Assembly (NCBI GenBank): GCA_910588015.1
Contig: CAJUOK010000007.1
Coordinates: 1-64,000 of the forward strand
Reading direction: 5' to 3'
DNA: 64,000 bases
Origin: an uncultured Christensenellaceae bacterium
GTDB lineage: Bacteria; Bacillota; Clostridia; Christensenellales; UBA3700
Shown piece after piece: positions 60,742 through 64,000 of the stretch (positions are counted from its first letter, which is position 1; each line of letters starts with the position of its first letter). The translations under genes and the position numbers were made by a program. The notes under the pieces are model-generated. The model was given only the letters and a program-made list of their open reading frames with translations. It ran no database searches and was not told the origin of the DNA.

Positions 60742-60768
60742 TTTTCACTTCTCCTTATAATAAAACGT

Positions 60769-61584
60769 TTATTTTTTTATTCCTAACCTTGACGACGTAA
60801 ATCCGTCAAGTTTGAAATCAACGCTTGCCAGCTCAACATTTCTGTTTTCGCCGTGATAATCTGTTCCTCCTGTCGCAATTATTTTATGTTTTTTTGCTAT
60901 CATTGTCAACGTATTAATAGTAGTTTTATCGTGCGTAGGATAGAATGCTTCGATACCGCCGAGACCGTACGGCTTCAAACCTTGGACCAACGACTCCAAT
61001 CTGTTTTGCTGTAAAAACCTAAGCGGATGCGCTATTACGGCAAGACCTCCCGCGTTTTTTATCAATTGAACTCCTTGAAGCGGAGTAATACGCTGAGACG
61101 GATAATAAGCCTTTCCGTTGCTGCCTAAGTATTTATCAAACGCCTCGGGTATCGAAGTAACGTATCCTTTTGCAAGCATAAGCTTGGCAATATGCAATCG
61201 ACCGACGCTCGCGCTGTCAGTGGGAAGCATATCCCTGTCAAGTTTTATACCCAAATCGTAAAGTCTATTGAGAATAAGTTCTGCTCTCTCCTTACGTTTA
61301 CGCTCGAAATAATGTATTTTTTCCGCAAGCTCACAATTCGACGCGTCGAAACCGTAACCCAAAATATGAATTTCGTGAGTGGAAAACGTCGACAGCTCCA
61401 CACCGTCAATATATTGTATTCCCTTGCCAGCGGCATATTCTTTTGCCTCAAAATTAGCTTTGATACAATCGTGGTCGGTAATGGAAAGACAATTGACGCC
61501 AAGTCTTTCCGCCTTGTCGACAATAGCCTTGGGAGCGTCCGTTCCGTCGCTCAATATACTGTGCGTATGCAAATCAATCTTCAT
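60769..61584 (-). CDS. PHP domain phosphoesterase
   Basis: A 271-aa metal-dependent phosphoesterase of the TrpH/RNase AM group. Metal ligands: D-L-H-T-H-S at 4-9, T-D-H-D near 36-39, G-V-E-L-S near 61-65, V-I-A-H-P near 192, and G-G-T-D-Y-H-G near 251. Members remove 5' nucleotides from RNA fragments or hydrolyse 3',5'-bisphosphates. It overlaps the end of rmuC by 11 bp. Confidence 0.9.
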   Translation of the reverse strand: MKIDLHTHSILSDGTDAPKAIVDKAERLGVNCLSITDHDCIKANFEAKEYAAGKGIQYIDGVELSTFSTHEIHILGYGFDASNCELAEKIHYFERKRKERAELILNRLYDLGIKLDRDMLPTDSASVGRLHIAKLMLAKGYVTSIPEAFDKYLGSNGKAYYPSQRITPLQGVQLIKNAGGLAVIAHPLRFLQQNRLESLVQGLKPYGLGGIEAFYPTHDKTTINTLTMIAKKHKIIATGGTDYHGENRNVELASVDFKLDGFTSSRLGIKK

Positions 61585-63052
61585 CTGCCACCTGTTCGTC
61601 TTCGTTCAAAGCGCTTGCCACCATCATTTGCTCTTCGTCTTGCGGGAGCTCGCCTCCCACTTTGGCAAGTCTTTTGCTTATGCGCTCGTTTTGTTTTTCT
61701 ACGTCCTCAATCGTATCTACTACTTTTACTGCGTTTTTCTTTATAGAAGCTACCAAATTGCCGTACTTGGCGAAGTCTTTTTGGAACTGCGTCAGCGCCT
61801 TGGCAATTTCTCCGCTTCTTTTTTGTATCTTAAGCGTGGTAAAGCCTATCTGCAAACTATTGAGCAGCGCAGTAATAGTCGTCGGTCCGCATACCGTTAC
61901 GTTGAATTCGTTTTGCAATTGAGTAGTCAAAACCGTGTTTTTTGCTATCTCGGCATAAAGTCCTTCGCTTGGCAGATACATTATGGCAAACCTCGTGGTA
62001 ACGGGTATTTGAATATATTTTGACGAAATACTCTTGGCTTCGCGTTTTATTTCGTCGACGAGTTCTTTTCTGGCTTTTTCGGTTTTTTCGGAATCTCCTT
62101 CTTCGCTGACGTTGACCAAATTGACGTATCTGTCGAGCGGAAATTTGGAGTCTATAGGCAAATACACTTTATCTTCGCCTTGCCCCGGCATTACAATTGC
62201 GAAATCCACTGCTACTTGGGATTTTTTGGACAGTCTGAATTGAGAGTGATACTGCTCGGGAGAAAGAATTTGGTCGAGAAGACTTTCCAAAGCGACTTCG
62301 CCCCAACCTCCTCTTGTCTTTACGTTGTTGAACATCTTGTTGAGATTGCCTACTTTCGCCGTCAAATCTCTCATTTCTCCAAAGCCTTGCTGAACGCGCG
62401 ATAAAGAATCGTTCACCATCTCAAACGCGCCCTTAATCCTCTTGTCCAACGTCTCGGTGAGTTTCTCGTCGACAGTCTCCCTTATTTTTTGCAACTGCGC
62501 TTCGTTGTTATTACGTACGCTTTCAAGTTGAGTCTTATTGTCCTCGCGTACTTCTTTCAACGAAACTTTGAGTTCGTTGGCTATCTTATCGAGAGAACTG
62601 TCTATAGATTTGACGGAAAAACTCAAAGTGTCCTGCATATCTCTTTTGAGAACGCCCAACGACTCGCCTGTGTTTTTGCTCATATCCGCGACGGCAGACC
62701 TCATCTCCAATCGAATATCACCCAACGTCTCCTTGATATTTTTTAGATTCTCGTCCAACGCATTCTTAAATGAGTTCAAATAAAGCTCTAGCATTGGAGC
62801 AAGAGACGCATTTGAAGCGTTTATCGAATTTATCAAAGCAGAAGTCAACGTCTCTCTTTCTCGCGTTGTGTGTTCGTTGATTATGTTCTTTACTTCGTTA
62901 AGGTTATTGTTGAACGTCTCAAGTTCTGCTATTACGTCTTGCGAACTATCGCCGTTTTTACTCTTTTTTCTCGACGAAATTATATTTGCGACGCCTAATA
63001 CTATACCTATCGCCGACAATATTATTAAAATTATCAATAACGCTATTTCCAT
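61574..63052 (-). CDS. rmuC: DNA recombination protein RmuC
   Basis: A 492-aa membrane-anchored protein. One N-terminal transmembrane helix (3-24) is followed by a long coiled coil (35-235) and the RmuC nuclease-like core (about 245-430) with R-G-G-W-G-E-V-A-L-E, D-F-A-I-V-M-P-G and P-I-D-S-K-F-P-L-D, the PD-(D/E)xK-type residues. It limits inversions at short repeats. It begins 2 bp after the CCA-adding enzyme gene stop. Confidence 0.93.
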   Translation of the reverse strand: MEIALLIILIILSAIGIVLGVANIISSRKKSKNGDSSQDVIAELETFNNNLNEVKNIINEHTTRERETLTSALINSINASNASLAPMLELYLNSFKNALDENLKNIKETLGDIRLEMRSAVADMSKNTGESLGVLKRDMQDTLSFSVKSIDSSLDKIANELKVSLKEVREDNKTQLESVRNNNEAQLQKIRETVDEKLTETLDKRIKGAFEMVNDSLSRVQQGFGEMRDLTAKVGNLNKMFNNVKTRGGWGEVALESLLDQILSPEQYHSQFRLSKKSQVAVDFAIVMPGQGEDKVYLPIDSKFPLDRYVNLVNVSEEGDSEKTEKARKELVDEIKREAKSISSKYIQIPVTTRFAIMYLPSEGLYAEIAKNTVLTTQLQNEFNVTVCGPTTITALLNSLQIGFTTLKIQKRSGEIAKALTQFQKDFAKYGNLVASIKKNAVKVVDTIEDVEKQNERISKRLAKVGGELPQDEEQMMVASALNEDEQVADED

Positions 63053-63054
63053 TA

Positions 63055-64000
63055 TTATTCTCCGTGCGTAATTTTTTTAACGCGCTTTTTCATTCTCTTT
63101 GCAACGCATATGAGATTCTCTTTATCATTGCGAATTTTGCCTAACAAAGCCAAATCCCATATCTCATTCAAGACAACTCCTATCTCTTTGCCGATATATC
63201 CCAATTTTTGCATATCGCCGCCGTCGACGTCAAGTGCCTTTATGCTCATAGGCACGTTTTCTTCTATCATTTTGGCATATATCGCGGTCAACTTATCAGC
63301 CGTTCTAGACGATTGCAAATAACCGGTTCCTATACAGTCCGCCTTGAATAAATCCAATAAGTCGTCCAACAAATCGATATTTTGAGCAATAAATCTTCGG
63401 CACTTACACTCTCTCGCGTTGCCGTTGACGTCGAACATATGCAAACCGACTATTCTGGACACGCGGTCGATAATGCGGTTGGGATATTTGAGTCTTGTCA
63501 GAATTTCTCTCGCCATCATCTCGCCGCGAACGTTGTGAAAATAGGTATTGCCTTCGTTTGCCATACAAACGCCCTTCGCCACGTCGTGCAAAAGTCCCGC
63601 TAGACGGACGTTGGGAGGACAAGCCTCTACAACCTTGAACGTGTGTTCAAGCACGTCGTATCTGTGATATTCTCTCTTTTGCGCCACGCCGTCGTTGGCT
63701 GCCAGCTCGGGAAGAATTATCTTCAGCGCGCCGATGTCTTGAAGAAGATGCAAAGCCTTATAGCAATTGTCTCCCGCGAGTATCTTATCCAATTCATCTC
63801 TTATACGCTCAACGCTTATTTCTTCCAGCCTACACGCAAGTTTTTTTGCGCTTTCATACGTCTCGCCGTCCACTTCAAAACCAAGCGTAGATACAAATCT
63901 TGCCAATCGCAATATCCTCAAGCCGTCTTGCGAAAGCACTGTTTGAGAATCTGCCGTCGTCGACAATACCTTACGTTTGACGTCTGCAATTCCGTCGAGA
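63055..64000 (-). CDS. cca: CCA-adding enzyme/poly(A) polymerase family, 5' end outside window
   Basis: The frame stays open to the right edge, so only about 315 C-terminal residues are seen. The first visible residues (D-G-I-A-D-V-K-R-K-V-L followed by F/L-S-x-D-G-L-R-I-L-R-L-A-R-F) belong to the head-neck junction of class II nucleotidyltransferases, and an HD domain (H-D-V-A-K-G, about the middle) follows. The head domain with the catalytic aspartates is beyond the window. All three intact tRNAs here encode CCA, so the enzyme would mainly repair ends. Confidence 0.9.
   Translation of the reverse strand, partial: LDGIADVKRKVLSTTADSQTVLSQDGLRILRLARFVSTLGFEVDGETYESAKKLACRLEEISVERIRDELDKILAGDNCYKALHLLQDIGALKIILPELAANDGVAQKREYHRYDVLEHTFKVVEACPPNVRLAGLLHDVAKGVCMANEGNTYFHNVRGEMMAREILTRLKYPNRIIDRVSRIVGLHMFDVNGNARECKCRRFIAQNIDLLDDLLDLFKADCIGTGYLQSSRTADKLTAIYAKMIEENVPMSIKALDVDGGDMQKLGYIGKEIGVVLNEIWDLALLGKIRNDKENLICVAKRMKKRVKKITHGE

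Overview
The window reads as a chromosomal segment of an anaerobic, low-to-moderate GC Gram-positive bacterium of the class Clostridia, probably an uncultured gut lineage; I cannot place it more precisely. Grounds: a V-type ATPase operon instead of F-type genes; L21-Prp-L27 with an N-terminally extended L27; the radical SAM/DUF2344/RNase G trio; MinD-MinE beside a SpoIVFB-type protease; a TatD-linked radical SAM protein next to metG and ksgA; and sigma-A promoters of TTGnnn-17-TATAAT type, often with an extended TGn. Most genes are on the minus strand.

Layout. 0.3-3.6 kb: Wzy/O-antigen-ligase-like membrane protein, NYN-domain protein, OGG-type glycosylase. 4-12.5 kb: rplU-prp-rpmA (plus), an AT-rich Mrr-like nuclease, then minus-strand rng, DUF2344, radical SAM, ROK kinase, SpoIVFB with a small membrane partner, minE and minD. 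13.4-18.2 kb: a defence-rich accessory patch (PLD-like nuclease, acetyltransferase, DpnII-type endonuclease and Dam-type methylase, SAP-like protein) bounded by a 31-bp direct repeat whose right copy runs into an intact tRNA-Ser. 18.5-30.3 kb: double ferritin-like protein, split transketolase, a DUF4874/DUF4832 lipoprotein, clostridial hypotheticals, ksgA, radical SAM, tatD, metG. 30.4-42.6 kb: a candidate small RNA, then the V-ATPase operon (H-I-K-E-C-F-A-B-D) read from an rpiB promoter, preceded by a tyrosine phosphatase, sua5 and manA. 42.6-46.7 kb: histidine kinase, response regulator, zinc phospholipase-like protein, TetR regulator. 47-51 kb: a 22-residue cationic peptide gene, YhcH family protein, GH95 fucosidase, small proteins. 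51.2-51.8 kb: a decayed tRNA-Glu copy, tRNA-Glu and tRNA-Arg. 51.8-64 kb: membrane protein, DUF1349, MreB-like, Maf, Ppx/GppA, a second phosphatase, a condensation-domain protein, lipid kinase, LURP-one family, PHP, RmuC and a CCA-adding enzyme cut by the window edge.

The most interesting signals cut across genes. A 13-bp palindrome, TGAACA-N-TGTTCA, sits on the tetR promoter and recurs as two pairs with about 120-bp spacing, one upstream of the NYN gene and one between V-ATPase ntpB and ntpD, suggesting a TetR regulon that reaches inside the ATPase operon. Two tRNA loci carry decayed copies of their own 3' ends; the tRNA-Ser set brackets the restriction-modification genes. Two short transcription units with clear promoters and terminators lie outside recognised genes: a roughly 80-nt RNA with an anti-Shine-Dalgarno-like stretch, and the small amphipathic peptide gene. 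Several minus-strand genes have a -10 box placed so that transcription should start at or within a few bases of the ATG.
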